A DNA stretch of 64,000 nucleotides. Origin: Zeus faber. Lineage: Eukaryota > Chordata > Actinopteri > Zeiformes > Zeidae. Both the position numbers and the translations under genes were made by a program. The notes beneath the pieces were generated by a model, which saw only the letters and a list, made by a program, of their open reading frames with translations, was not told where the DNA came from and searched no databases. The stretch covers positions 15,010,243 to 15,074,242 of the forward strand of contig OY482846.1 in assembly GCA_960531495.1 (NCBI GenBank), given 5' to 3'. Positions 23,701-35,410 of the stretch are shown here, piece by piece. Positions within the stretch are counted from its first letter, which is position 1, and the number at the start of each line of letters is the position of its first letter.

Positions 23701-25387
23701 GTAGTAGCAGAGCCCGCAAGATCATGAAGGATCCTCATCACCGCAACAACGGACTGTTCCAGCTGCTGCGGTCAGGCAAGCGCTTCCGCAATCACACAGC
23801 GAGAACAGAGAGACTGAGACAGTTTTTTCCCGCAAGCCATAAGAACTGTCAATGCTGACCTCACCTCATATACATAAGTCTATCCCATATACGTAAGCCT
23901 ATTCCCTCTATCTATTCCATTTTATTTTATTTGATTCTATATATTTTTATTTTATTCTATAAGTATTCAACTTACTGTATTACGTTTTAGGAATCAGTTA
24001 GTTGGTCTAGTAGAAAGAAATTTTCCTAGGACATATTGTGTGTAATTACCGGCTGCATTGCATTACATTTCACTGCATACATGTATGAAACTATGTATAT
24101 GTATGTGACGAATAAACCTCTTGAATCTAGTGTGTGTGGCCGCCACGTGCCTGAATGCACTCCCTACAACATCTGGGCATGCTCCTGATGAGACGACGGA
24201 TGTTCTCCTGAGGGATCTCCTCCCAGACCCGGATTGTTGCTGGACTGAATGAGACATGATGTCCAGAGGTGCGCGAATGATTTCAGGTCTGGGGAACGGG
24301 CAGGCCAGTCCATAGCATCAATGCCTTCGCCATGCAGGAACTGCTGACACACTCCAGCCACATGAGGCCGAGGATTGTCATGCATCAGAAGGAACCCAGG
24401 GCCCACTGCACCGGCATATGGTCTGATAATGGGTCTGAGGATCTCATCCCGGTACCTAATGGCAGTCAGGTTACCTATGGCTAGCACACAGAGGTCTGTG
24501 CGGCCCTCCTAGGATATGCCTCCCCAGACCATCACTTACCCACCACCAAACCGGTCATGCTGGAGGATGTTGCAGGCAGCAGAACGTTCTCCACAGCGTC
24601 TCCAGACTCTGTCACGTCTGTCATATGTGCTCAGTGTGAACCTGCTTTCATCCGTGAAGAGCACAGGGCGCCAGTGGCGAATCTGCCAATCCTGGTGTTC
24701 TCTGTCAAATGCCAATCGGGTTGCAAGTTGTTGGGTTGTGAGCACAGGCCCCGCTTGTGGATGTTGGGCTCTCATACCACACTCATGGAGTCTGTTTGAG
24801 CAGAAACATGCACATTAGTTGCCTGCTGGAGGTCATATTGTAGGGCTCTGACAGTGCTCCTCCTGTTCCTCCCTGCACAAAGGAGCAGATTTCGGTCCTG
24901 CTGCTGGGTTGGTGTTCTCCAACGGCCCCCTCCACGTCTCCTGGTGTATTGGCCTGTCTCCTGGTATCTCCTCCATGCTCTTGACACTGTGCTGCAGGAC
25001 ACAGCAAACCTTGCCACAGCGCGCATTAATGTGCCATCCTGGATGAGCTGCACTACCTGAGCAACTTCTGTGGGTGGCAGACACTGCTTCATGCTACCTC
25101 TAGTGCTGAGGGCACTGGCAAAATGCAAAAGTGACCAAAAATCAGCCGGAAAAGATGAGGACAGGGAAATGGTCTGTGGCCACCACCTGCAGAACCATTC
25201 CTTTATAGGAGTTGTCTCGCTCATTGCCTCTCATTTCCACCTGTTGTCTGTTCCATTTGCCCAACAGCAAGTTAAATGGTTTCACAATCAGTGTTGCTTC
25301 CTAACTGGACAGGTTGATATCCCAGAAGTGTGATTGATTTGGAGTTACATTGTAATGATAGTGTTCCCTTTATTTTTTTGAGCAGTG
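20772..25387 (-). mobile_element. Tc1-like transposon inserted in L1, itself split by a LINE
   Basis: Both terminal repeats are present: cactgctcaaaaaaataaag at the left and the inverted ctttatttttttgagcagtg at the right, each flanked by TA. The transposase is on the minus strand in several frames. It has an N-terminal HTH region ([20 protein letters not shown]) near 25000-25080, catalytic Asp in VLFTDESRF, and catalytic Asp in LLMHDNPRPH. The third acidic position reads SPDLKSFAHLW where the family has SPDLNPIEHLW, so the last catalytic Glu is replaced. A LINE occupies 21041-24127. Without it the transposon is about 1.5 kb, the usual Tc1 size. Confidence 0.92.
21041..24127 (+). mobile_element. 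Rex/L2-like LINE inserted in the Tc1-like element
   Basis: Flanked by a 5-bp target-site duplication tagtg (21036-21040 and 24128-24132); removing the insert and one copy restores the remembered Tc1 sequence exactly. The endonuclease start is at 21181-21651 (SILLANVQSLENKMDELRAR, CVLCLAETWLNP). The reverse transcriptase at about 22714-23858 has LQFAYRQNTSTDDAV, RMLFIDYSSAF, KFADDTVVV (FADD box) and SFKYLGVHITED. The C-terminal part has TTGTTLPSLQDLYTRR. Several frameshifts and stops interrupt it, including within the endonuclease. The 3' end is acgaataaacctcttgaatc. A Rex1 or other L2/CR1-group clade is likely; the exact clade was not resolved. Confidence 0.88.
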
Positions 25388-25830
25388 TATATCCAGGATA
25401 GTCTCTTTCATTATTATATTTTCTTTTTTTTACAACCACCACCTCCGCTGTGAGACGCTTCGCGGAGGTTTTTAGATCCGCGTTGTCCTTTTGCATCTCG
25501 CCGACCGTGCGGTGCAGGAAATCATGGCTGGCTTTGATCTCGGTAATGTCTCGGAGAAGTCGACCAAGCATGTCCAGCTTCTTGTTAATCTCATCCAGGA
25601 CACTCACCTTTACAGCATCCGTTATGAGAACGTCTGTGTCCGTTGCTGAGTTGGTCTTCTTCCTTTTCGCGGGATTATGGCGGTCCTGGTCATCTTCCGT
25701 CACGTATTTTTATAAAAAAAATCGATATAATCCTCAAGGTCCTCCATTTTGGTTTTGCGCAGTGTTCCCTTTTTTATATTTATATATATATATAAATATT
25801 ATTTGCAATTCGCTTTATCTTGTCTGAGAT

Positions 25831-28716
25831 GGAGCTGCTGGTGTGTTAGTCAGTGTAGCAGGGCACCACCATGTTGGATCTCTACTCACTACTCACTTCC
25901 GTCTTCTCTCGAGATCCCAGCATGCTCCCGTCCCTCGATCACAGCATGCTCCCATCCCTCACCACCCTGTGTGCTGGAACCCAAGAACTTTTGTGAGAAC
26001 AACATAAAAAATGTTGTGCATAGATATGGGGATAGATAGCCCCTGGGGATGGTTTGTGTGGATTTTGACAACCTCTTTACCATTGATTGCGACCCAACAG
26101 TGGAGCATTTATGACAAAGTATAATTTTATCCAAATGTCTTTAGCAGCAATTAATTGGAAGGGACCCTTGTGCAGGAAAAACCACTGAGTCTACCATTGA
26201 CCAGGTTCTTATCCCAACCCTCGTCCTCAGCGTCAAATATATAGCATGAATTGTTTTGTCCACGCCAATTAGAACATCTCCCCAAATATCAACTGGACAT
26301 AATATTGTGCGATCTCCTCTAATACAGTCTGTACAGAGAAGCGTTACCACAGTTCCTGCTTGACCCGACACCAAGTTTATGAATATGGCCGAATCATTAC
26401 AAGCTCTTTTTTGTTGATCAACAGTATATTTTGCAGAGCATTGCAGCTGCTGCCAATCAGTGCCATTTACCTAGAAACTGCATCTCTTATTCACCGGCAT
26501 ATAATTACCCCCCCCCCCCCCCAGTTTCCCATTTCAGAGCTATAATGGTTAATGGAGTTCTACACCCTCTGAAGAATTCCACATTTGCATGCTTTCGCTG
26601 TTCCCTACGGCTTGATGCTCGCCTCAATGTTCTTACATTGCATTTTTCTCTAAATCTGTCACCTAACTTATTGAGTGAGTGAGTCACTCTGGGTGAGAAC
26701 ATCAGCTCTGAACCTGAATGTGGATTTACGTATATATTTTTACTCAACTTGTTTTATCCTGTCTCATTCATGATCTCTTGCGGGTTGCTCACCTGTGACA
26801 TGTCTGGTGTGTCCGGATAGGAGTGTTTGTGGGTCATATGCCTGATTAGTTTGTGGAGATGTGTGAGTGAGGCCCTCGTGGCAGCTCGCATCTCTTCAGT
26901 TCTGCCTTACTTTCTCACACCACACGCAAACACCGGCTAAGTGTTGGCTGAAGGATAGCCAACTCTCTGGAGCGCTGCCATTACTCCGACACCAGCTCAG
27001 GTGACGTGTTGAGTTAGTGTTTGCATTACATGTTTCTGTCTTTGTAGCTTTTTTTCCCTTTGTGTTTATGCCTCCCTGTCTGATGGTGTGCCCAGCCAGT
27101 GCCGTCTTTAGCAACAGCCCTGGGGCAAACAAATGTGCGGTCAAACCTTGTCCGGATGACAAACACTCTGGCCCCCCTACAACCCTTCCATGCTGCCCTC
27201 CACTCACTGTCCCCCCAGGATAAGTGACTCAGGGCCCAGGATTTGGAGTAGTCTGACTCCTCTGTCCTTGGGCTCCTCTAGGGTGCTCCAGGTCATTAGC
27301 GGGTGTTGGCAGTAGCAATCAGGAGCATCCGGTGTGGACCATCTCCCTGCTCCCTCGCTGCCAAACCTCCCTGGCAAAGACACATTCATTAATTTCCTCT
27401 GTTGCATGCCGGGATCACTTTGGTTCCACACCTTCATACCATTCACTGATTTTGCTACAGCTGACCCAGATTGATACTTCACACAGGGGGTGAATTATAC
27501 TGTAACAGATTCATAAGTGCAGATCATTTGGATTAATCCAGAGAGGGTCTTGGGAGAGAGACCAAGAGGACAATAACCGAGAATGTAGCAGCGATTTCCC
27601 TGCTGCCTGTCCGCCATTACATGCAAACAACTGCTGATGAACTCCCTATTTGCAGAGACTCCCTCCAATTGGTTTTGAAAGTGGAGTAGTAATTTGAAAT
27701 ACCACTCCAATTATTGACGCAGCCTGAAGTTAAGCGTCTCCCCTGCTTCTCCAAATGAACGTTAGAGGCCTATCTGGTCCAATTGGAATGTGTTGGGTTG
27801 GCAGGCATTACATTGGAATCTGCCGTGGATGTGATAGACGTGTTATGAGATTAAATGTGTAGATAAAAAACAGTGATTTGTGGTTGCGTAATGTAAAGGG
27901 TGGAAGAGTATGTTAATATGTTTATCCTTTCATTTGCCCCTCCTCCACCTTCTCCTACAGTACTCCCCTCTCTCTCGGTTTCCAGCCCTCTCATCCATCC
28001 TACATCCAGTTATGTTATATGAATAGTGTTGCGTGCAAACAGCGCTCCATTAGTGGCTCTCAGCCTACCGCTAATCGGCTGCCGAAATGCTGTTAATGCC
28101 CACATGGTTTATCTTTGGATACGCCTCATAGTGACAGAGAGCCCAAAATACCAATGCACTGTAGAGATTGGAACCAACACAATTCCTTGTGATTTTTTTT
28201 TTAGGTGCAATGAATGCATTCCTTGTTAAATTTACTTAATTAGGACTTAACAGTCCTTGACATGAAGGAGAAGCAAAGAAGTAAATTTAACAATTTTACT
28301 ATTGACCCCAGTCGATAGAATTTTTATTGTTAGATATAATTTACTGTAAACTTCCATAACTGTCTGTACTATAGATATAGAGAACAGTGAAACAATGATC
28401 AAAACAGTCGTTATTGTATATTTTCTAACTGTTCTGCCTTCTTGTAGTCCGTGATCTTTCTCCCTCTCTCCTTCAGCCTTTTTCTCCCACCCAAATCTCA
28501 CACACACACACACACACACACACATCTCTTCTCCTCCATTACCCCAGTGCCAGGGATCATCCCTAGGTGGGGGGAAGACACCAGCACAGGCTGTAGGGTG
28601 AAAGAATATATATTTTTCTTTCTCTTTGACGTTCTCAATTCTAGGGCCAACGTTGGCCCCTGGGGGACCATTCCCTGGCCCCTCAACCTGCCTGTGTCCT
28701 TCTCTGCTGATATTAA

Positions 28717-28773
<57 letters not shown>

Positions 28774-31700
28774 TCCTGATGCTGACTCATAGTCCAGATT
28801 GTACAGCTTTTCTGTTTGTGTGTGTGTTCCCTAAAACCTGACCTGATGAATATCAAGATGCTTAAATTGGAGAAGAGATTATGTTGGGCCTTGAACACAG
28901 ATCCCTGGATCGTTTAGCCTCAGGCACACAATCAATAACTCAGGGGTCCGGCTCCTGATCACCGCCCAGATGGACAGAATTAGCTTTCCTTCCTTTCTCC
29001 CTTAACTCCTTATTCCCTCGGTCCTCCACTCCACTCTTTCCCTTGTGCCTGGTCACGCTCCTTCCATCTCTAACTGTCTGCTACTGTCTGGTTCTTGCAG
29101 GGAAAGCTGTGTCTTCTCTCCAAGTTTTTATATTGTGGCACTGGGGAACAAACTGGTTCATTTGTCCATTATTTAATTTCTTTCCCTTTCTTTTCATTTC
29201 CATCTTTCTACTTCTCCATGTGAAGAGAATGCCCATTTCCAGTGACTGCCCGTTTCACACTCCTCCCCATGCCCCAAGATGACTCATGAAATTATACTTT
29301 TAACAGGGGGGATAGGGGGTGATTCAGTGAGCTCCCATGTTTGTTTGCGCATTCATTCATTTATTTATTCCTTCTTCCCACTGCCAGCTTCGCAGCTTGA
29401 CAGTCTGGGTCCTCTTCCACTGTACGGACCCCCTTCTGGCAACCCTCCGCACCCCCCACGGAAGCCACTCTGCCTAATTCGGCATCTCTACCGAGCCAGA
29501 GAGGCAGCATATGCCCTGGCTCGCACCCTCCTCCCATTCATTTACACATCATCGGCTTCAGAAGTCCATCCGCTCTCCCTCTTCTTGTTTTTTTTTTTTG
29601 TTTTTTTTTTTTGGTGCGTTTTCTCCAATCCGTCCCAGACCCCTTCTGTCTGTCTGGCCCTAAACCTTTACACCAAATCCAACAAACGACAACTTTTCAA
29701 CTCTTGCCACAAAGTTTGTATACAACAGCACGACCGTTTTTCATTGGAACCGGGCTAAAAAGTGAATAAGATAGGTGTATATAAAGTAAAGATGCTATTA
29801 TTGTTTATGTTGGGTGTCACCATATTCACTATTACCATTACTATCACTGTGGTAAATCACCAGCTAAGCAAACTCCTTTTTGTCATACTGGAGAAAACCA
29901 AGCTCTCCCGTCTTCTCAGACATTTCGGTGATGCAAAATCCAAAGCATCACACATGCACTGCAACCCTGAAATTATCCGGACGTTACCCAGACGAGCTGT
30001 ATGTGTGAACACAAATGTCTGAATCAGTTGGATCGGATATTAAACGGACTTTACCCATCCAAGCACCCTAGTACAAAGTACACATAATGTCCAATTGAGC
30101 ACAGTGTGATAAAAGGAACAGAGCAGGTTATGTCCGGTGAATTAAGTGAGCGAGTGGGTGTGTCGCGTGTTGATGACGTTTCTATCATGCGACTGCCCCA
30201 TGATAGCCATGGCATCAACATGCCCACTCGCCAAGGGTGAAGAAGGGTTATTTACTGCATTGGTTTCCAACTTCCTGCACACCCAACCCAAGCCCTGCCC
30301 CTCACCTAAACAAAACTATTTTGTATTTCCAGTCGGTGTGAACCAGTCTGACACTGACAATCTCCGGTTCTGTGCTTCATGTGTGAAAGGGCAACTCTGG
30401 ACAATGTCCGGACGAGATTAACTGGGCATTGTCCGGAGTTCATGTCTAAAAGCAGCTTAGGACACATGCATTACAACAGCCACTGGGGGGGGCGCGGTTC
30501 CAGTGGTCAGTGTAAATCCACCTTAAAGACGGCCCCAAGGTAGCTCACTTTCCTTGGCAGAAGTTTCTCAAGATACAGAGTTATACCATGCTTATTTTAT
30601 TTTTTTAAATATATGAAAAGTGGTCAATAACAGGGGCCAACTAGACTGTACAAGATGGCCAATGGTCATGACGATGGCCAAAATCTGGTTGCCTGGGGAA
30701 ATGGGCAACCATAAGATGGTACCTTCATTTGTGCCTCTTTGTGGTGGTTGGGGGTGTTCTTTATTTTTCTCGATGCAGGCGTCCATCGTATACTCCATGA
30801 CAGGCTGCCGGAACATGCCTGGAAAGCTTCCCTCCGACAAGGCCGCAAAGCAGGGGCGAGTCCTTGTAACCTGTTGCAAACAAATACAATATGACATCCA
30901 CTTCCGGAAGCTGAGCGTGGCTTGTTCTTAAAGCTCTAGAGCGGACATGGTGGAGGAAAAATGTGTCTGAAAAAAGCGTTAGTGTTCTGTAAGGTTGCAT
31001 GGCTGTGCAGTCTCCATGTGACAGATGTGAGATGACTCGAGGGAGTAGGAGGTGGGAGCTGCTAATTGCTGAAATGAGGAATAGCCAAACGAAAAGCACC
31101 AGCTCAAAAAGCAATAAGGGAGGAAGGGGAGGATGTGGAGAGAGTGAAGGACAGAAGAACACAGACAAAGAGAGAAATGTGGAGGAAATGGCTAGAGGGT
31201 AAAGGCTAAAGGTATTATGGAGGGAATGAGTTGGAGTTTTTACTATTTGGCTGCTTCCAAGCTCAGTAAATGCACTAGTATTTTTTAACCTAACTCTTAT
31301 TTTTCTTCTTGATCATTGGGAGTTACCCTGAGTGATTATCATCAGGATCTTTTGAATTGATCCGGTATCAAAGGAATATTTTCAGTGGCCAAAGAACATG
31401 GCCACAATTGCCTCCAGAGCTTTTCACTCAATAGTTGATCGATTTGAAAGACTATGCTTCCAGGCTTTTGGGTTGACTCCCAATGATGGAAAATAAAGAT
31501 TAGGCAAAAACATGCAGTTTTCCTTTAACCTAATTTCACAAAAGACATTTGCAGAAAACAGACACTAATGGAACTTTAAATTGAAATTACGACACAAATC
31601 TAATCAGTATAAACCAATGAGTAATAAAACCAGAAAGAAATTGACGGAGAGGGAGTTATGATTGTAAATACAGGATGAAAACCCCCCAAAAATTGGTAAT

Positions 31701-33548
31701 ATTCCATTCTTACATCTATCAGCTTTCTATCTCTTGCTCCTGTGTCAGAGGGAGATTAAAGATAAATCGCTCTAAAAATAGTCGGTAATCTGCAAAAGGG
31801 GGGGGAGGGTGGAGGGGCAAAGGAGCAATGCAATCAGGCGTCACTGCAGATGTTTGACGCTCGACAGGGTCCAATCCAATAAAATCCCACGGATTGGGGG
31901 AGAAAGGGGTGAGGTAGGGCGAGACACCCAATGTCTTCCGCATCAATTGAGGATAATCAATCAGTTTATTGATGTATTGAGTTTGGAAGGGGAGTGTCTT
32001 CACTCCATCCTGAGGAGTTCCTGCAATTGAAAGTCAATTTGTGTTTCTTGATGCTGTTATTTGTTGAGCACAAGCACCAAGCATCAGTTTTGTGAAAGTA
32101 TTACAAGCACAAAGTTGTCGTGAAAAACGTGGTTTTGAGGTGACTCTGGTAAAAACTATGGGCGACGACATCAACACAAGTCTCTGATGCTAGAAAAAAT
32201 GCTGAAAGACTGACAAGTCGCAGAGCATGTCAAGTGTGTGTGTGTGTGTGTGTCTGTGTGTGTCTGTGTGTGTGAGACAGCCCCCCCTGTCTCCGTCCCC
32301 TCCCCAGCGGCTTCTGACTGTACCTCCTTCTCTTGGGAGCCGAGTGGCATCAAAGAGAATACAGAGCGGGGGAAGAGCAGAATTTTGATTTACTACCTTA
32401 CTATGCGGTGTGTGTGGAGTCCCAACACCTACAGTTTGTAAACCCTCACCAACCCCCGCCACACTCCCCCATTGGCGAGAGAAAGAGGGCGAGAGGAGGT
32501 GTGGGAGTTGAAGCGAAGTACCTCCTCACGCCCTTTAGGGGACAAAAGAATGGAGAAGAAAAGAAAAAAACTTCCTGAAATCAGATGGAGGATATGGTGG
32601 AACATCTGAGATTTATGTATGGTGACAGAAGGAATATTTACACTTGGATGGAGACTGAAGACAACAAGAATGACAAGCAGAGATGGAATTATACAATTTT
32701 ATTCATTTTTATTTTATTACATTTTTTAGCTTTTCGAAGCTCATCGGGTGGTCCACTTCAAAGGGCCACTAACTTTGTAGAAGTGCATCAGCTGCTGGGT
32801 TGCCAAGAAATCAAAATGGTTGCAGAGTTTGAATCATTTCATAATTGAGTGATCATACTGAAAATCTCTAATTTATTTGATGTTTCAGTATTTGCACTGA
32901 TTTCAACAGTAAAACAATCAGTACATTTGGTTACCCGTCTCTGCAACCAAGGTAACCATCTTTCCTTCCTTTCAGATACAGATACACTTTTTTCTTTTTT
33001 TTACCATATGAAAGATAGTTTAACAGGAGCAATGCCGAGCTGCCCTGGGCAACTGATATTGTCAATCCTCCAAGATTACTCACTTTTCTTGTCGGAAGTT
33101 TTTACACATATGGAGATGTACTGAACATGTGAAATTGTTTGACAACGGGGAAAGGTTACCGCATGAGATGGTAACCAGAAGTCTGGTCTCCCAGATAACT
33201 GGGCACCTGTTAATGTCGGGCTGTGCTTTACACAGTCTCCCAGTCTCCAAGTTTCCCATACCTTCCTCAATGCTGCAGCTGGATAACTACAGTTAAATGC
33301 CTGTCTATTTTGGTGTGTGTCTTTGTTTTTGTGCGCATTCCCACACATCTACCTGTGTGTGTGCGTCACTTCGTGCGCACCCAGCCTTTGAGCTCACAGG
33401 AATTTGCGCCTGCTAAATATCATTTGGATTAGCGTCGGGGGCTTAATTAAAACGCAATTACCTCTGGTCGCCGCGGACGACGTGTGGCAGAGAGCCGCTC
33501 CGCTAATCCTGCAGCTGGTGTGTGAGGGACCCTCCACAGCCACACACC

Positions 33549-33580
<32 letters not shown>

Positions 33581-33880
33581 TAAACAACTGTGTGTGGTAT
33601 TGAGGAGGGATTAAAACAATAGTTAATTAGTGAAGTGGGCTGTGTGCAGTAGAGAGGTGGCTTCCCCTTCCCTTCACTATTTTTTTTTTTTTTTTGATCA
33701 GAGAGGTTGCACATTTGCTTTGAATGGACGATTGAGCTCTCTTGCTCTCAGAAACTCAGAAATAGGTTATCACTAGTGGTGCCACTACTAATCTTTTTTT
33801 AATTTTGAAGCCCAAATTAGATTGTGCTAATGACCGTAATTAGATCATCATCAGTCTCAGACTTACTGGAAAATGCCCTT
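25831..33880. other. Long intron, mostly unassigned
   Basis: Apart from simple repeats (C-run 26509-26522, CA arrays at 28499-28524 and 28718-28771, TG array 32236-32274) no gene or named TE could be supported. Two minus-strand open frames at 25889-26134 and 26141-26374 are unassigned. Segments around 27500-27870 and 33400-33520 have a complex, non-repetitive composition with homeodomain-like TAATTA/ATTA sites and could be conserved non-coding elements. That is a guess to be tested by alignment. Confidence 0.5.
28718..28771. repeat. CA microsatellite
   Basis: About 27 uninterrupted CA units; a shorter CA run lies 200 bp to the left at 28499-28524. Confidence 0.95.
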
Positions 33881-33886
33881 GAAAGT

Positions 33887-34008
<122 letters not shown>

Positions 34009-34010
34009 CT

Positions 34011-34137
34011 ATACGGACCTTGCTAAACGTATGAGTCAGGGTATGGGAGAGTGTGTAGGCAGCAGCCGTTGCGTGAGAAGGAGCTTCAAATACAATGTCT
34101 GTCTAAGTATTTCTATTTTTTACTCTACTTTTAAGTG
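34011..34137 (+). repeat. Interspersed repeat R1, copy B
   Basis: Second copy of the repeat at 11561-11690, same orientation, sharing tacggaccttgctaaa, gtatgggagagtgt, gtgagaaggagcttcaaat and tactctacttttaagt. It differs by small substitutions and indels. Here the left edge touches a long TG array, whereas copy A has only a few TG units to its left. Confidence 0.85.
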
Positions 34138-34482
34138 TGTGTGTTTTTTCTATCGGTCGTTTTCACATCAGAGCCAGAATTCCTACACACACCTCTGGCC
34201 TATCCCACATCTTCTCTCTCCGGATCTGCCACGCTCTATTTATAACCTTACCAGACATCGCCACGGCAACCCCCTGTGATTGACAGGGCAATCGACAGCA
34301 AGCTTTATCCGTCTGACACTCTCTCCTTTCCCTCTCTCTGACCTGTAGTGACATCACTACTGTCCGAATGTCAGCTCGCACTTTCCACTCTGTGTTTGTG
34401 TGTCTCTGAGGGAAAGACATCGTAACTCAATTTGCAATGGCCTCACAGCCCCACTGGGGAAACGTCCTCTCACACAGGGATA

Positions 34483-34760
34483 CAGTGGAACCTCGCATCA
34501 CGAGTGTATTTGTTCTCCGATCCAAGGCTCGTGTGAATTTTTGTCTTGTTTTACGAGTGGAAATCCACATTACGAGCGTGGTTCATACAGCGACCGCTAG
34601 GCTCGCACACGCTCTCCCGACAAGCGTGGCCACCGCTCGCTCAGTTCACGCGGATATCTCGTCTTGGAAGTATCCCTATTGTGTTTTCCAGTGTTCTTCT
34701 TTTAGTTTTGTGCGTTTTTTGCTATTATTTTATAATAATTAGTTGTGTTATCCATGGCTC
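34483..34760 (+). mobile_element. Possible pogo/Tigger-like non-autonomous fragment
   Basis: Begins after TA with cagtggaacctcgcatcacg, close to the remembered Tigger/pogo terminus cagtggaacctcggtt. No matching inverted terminus or transposase was found to the right, so the right limit is arbitrary. It probably is a one-ended fragment of a TA-inserting MITE. Confidence 0.42.
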
Positions 34761-34848
34761 CTAATTAATGGCAACTTTGTCCCGTACACTACTGTCCACT
34801 TTCTTCAACGGAAGATCAAACTGCCGGTGAAAGTCATACACCAGGGAA

Positions 34849-35085
34849 AGACGCTATATGTGGCTCAGTCGCAGAGCCCTGAAGCCCCGCCTCACGGCTG
34901 CACAGAGCTGATTGGTCGCTTGTGGTTTATTAATATTACACTTGCGGCGCGTCCTAATTGCACTAGATGCACGTCCTTCAGTCCCCAGCAATACACCCGT
35001 CAAGTGTGAAGTAGATCGCATAAACGGTTCTTGAGGTAATTGAAGGACACACAGACAGATTTCTTGCTTTATAGTTTATAACTAG
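34849..35085 (+). repeat. Interspersed repeat R2, first of two direct copies
   Basis: Shares with 35180-35400 the anchors cagtcgcagagccctgaagcc, gtcctaattgca, gtccccagcaata, aagtgtgag/aagtgtgaag, taattgaaggacacacagac and a degenerate tttatagttta end. It resembles the 3' part of a LINE- or SINE-type retroposon with a short AT-rich end. Family not identified. Confidence 0.7.
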
Positions 35086-35179
35086 TGGTTGCCCGTTCAA
35101 AATGTAAGACTGTCTAAGACATTTGAATGGCACAGTTTATGAAAATGGCAATGATTCAGTCCTTAGCATGCCCGTTCAA

Positions 35180-35400
35180 GACACTCTTTGTGACCCAGTC
35201 GCAGAGCCCTGAAGCCGCGCCCCCGACTGGCTCGCTGTTTGCTGTTTATTGAAAGTTTATAAATATTGCATGTGTCGCATGTCCTAATTGCACCAAATTT
35301 GACATTGCACGGCCTTGCGTCCCCAGCAATAAACCCACAAAGTGTGAGATAATTGAAGGACATACAGATAGACAGAGATTCCTACCTTATATAGTTAGAT
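35180..35400 (+). repeat. Interspersed repeat R2, second direct copy
   Basis: Same order of anchors as the copy at 34849-35085. It ends with taattgaaggacatacagat and ccttatatagttagataag. The decamer gcccgttcaa occurs just after the first copy (35091) and just before the second (35170), so the pair may have arisen by a tandem duplication or by two retropositions into related sites. Confidence 0.7.
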
Positions 35401-35410
35401 AAGATAGTTA

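Larger units (their letters stand above)
19110..25830 (-). mobile_element. L1/Tx1-type LINE, internally deleted, host of nested insertions
   Basis: Minus-strand L1. The ORF2 reverse transcriptase part at about 19141-20345 reads, in RT order, RQGCPLSTLPFAIVIEPLAG, the active site YADDILLY (YADD near 20197-20208), then RIAAVKINILPKINYVFSMT, typical of L1. ORF1 is split. Its coiled-coil N-terminal part (KKLDMLGRLLRDITEIKASH) lies at about 25400-25700, and its C-terminal part (VKDFLCTALKLPTD, RVHRLG) at about 20530-20771. The two ORF1 halves are separated by the inserted Tc1-like element at 20772-25387. A deletion between ORF1 and the RT (around 20350-20520) removed the endonuclease and the front of the RT. 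Frames carry further stops and shifts, so it is inactive. The right end is approximate. Confidence 0.87.

Noticed and set aside
25889-26374. Two adjacent minus-strand open frames next to the L1 5' end
   Set aside because: No domain could be recognised, so they are not listed as genes; repeat origin is possible but unsupported.
30000-30500. Repeated ccggac/gtccgg words suggesting a hidden element
   Set aside because: The words do not form terminal repeats or an ordered alignment; not enough to call an element.
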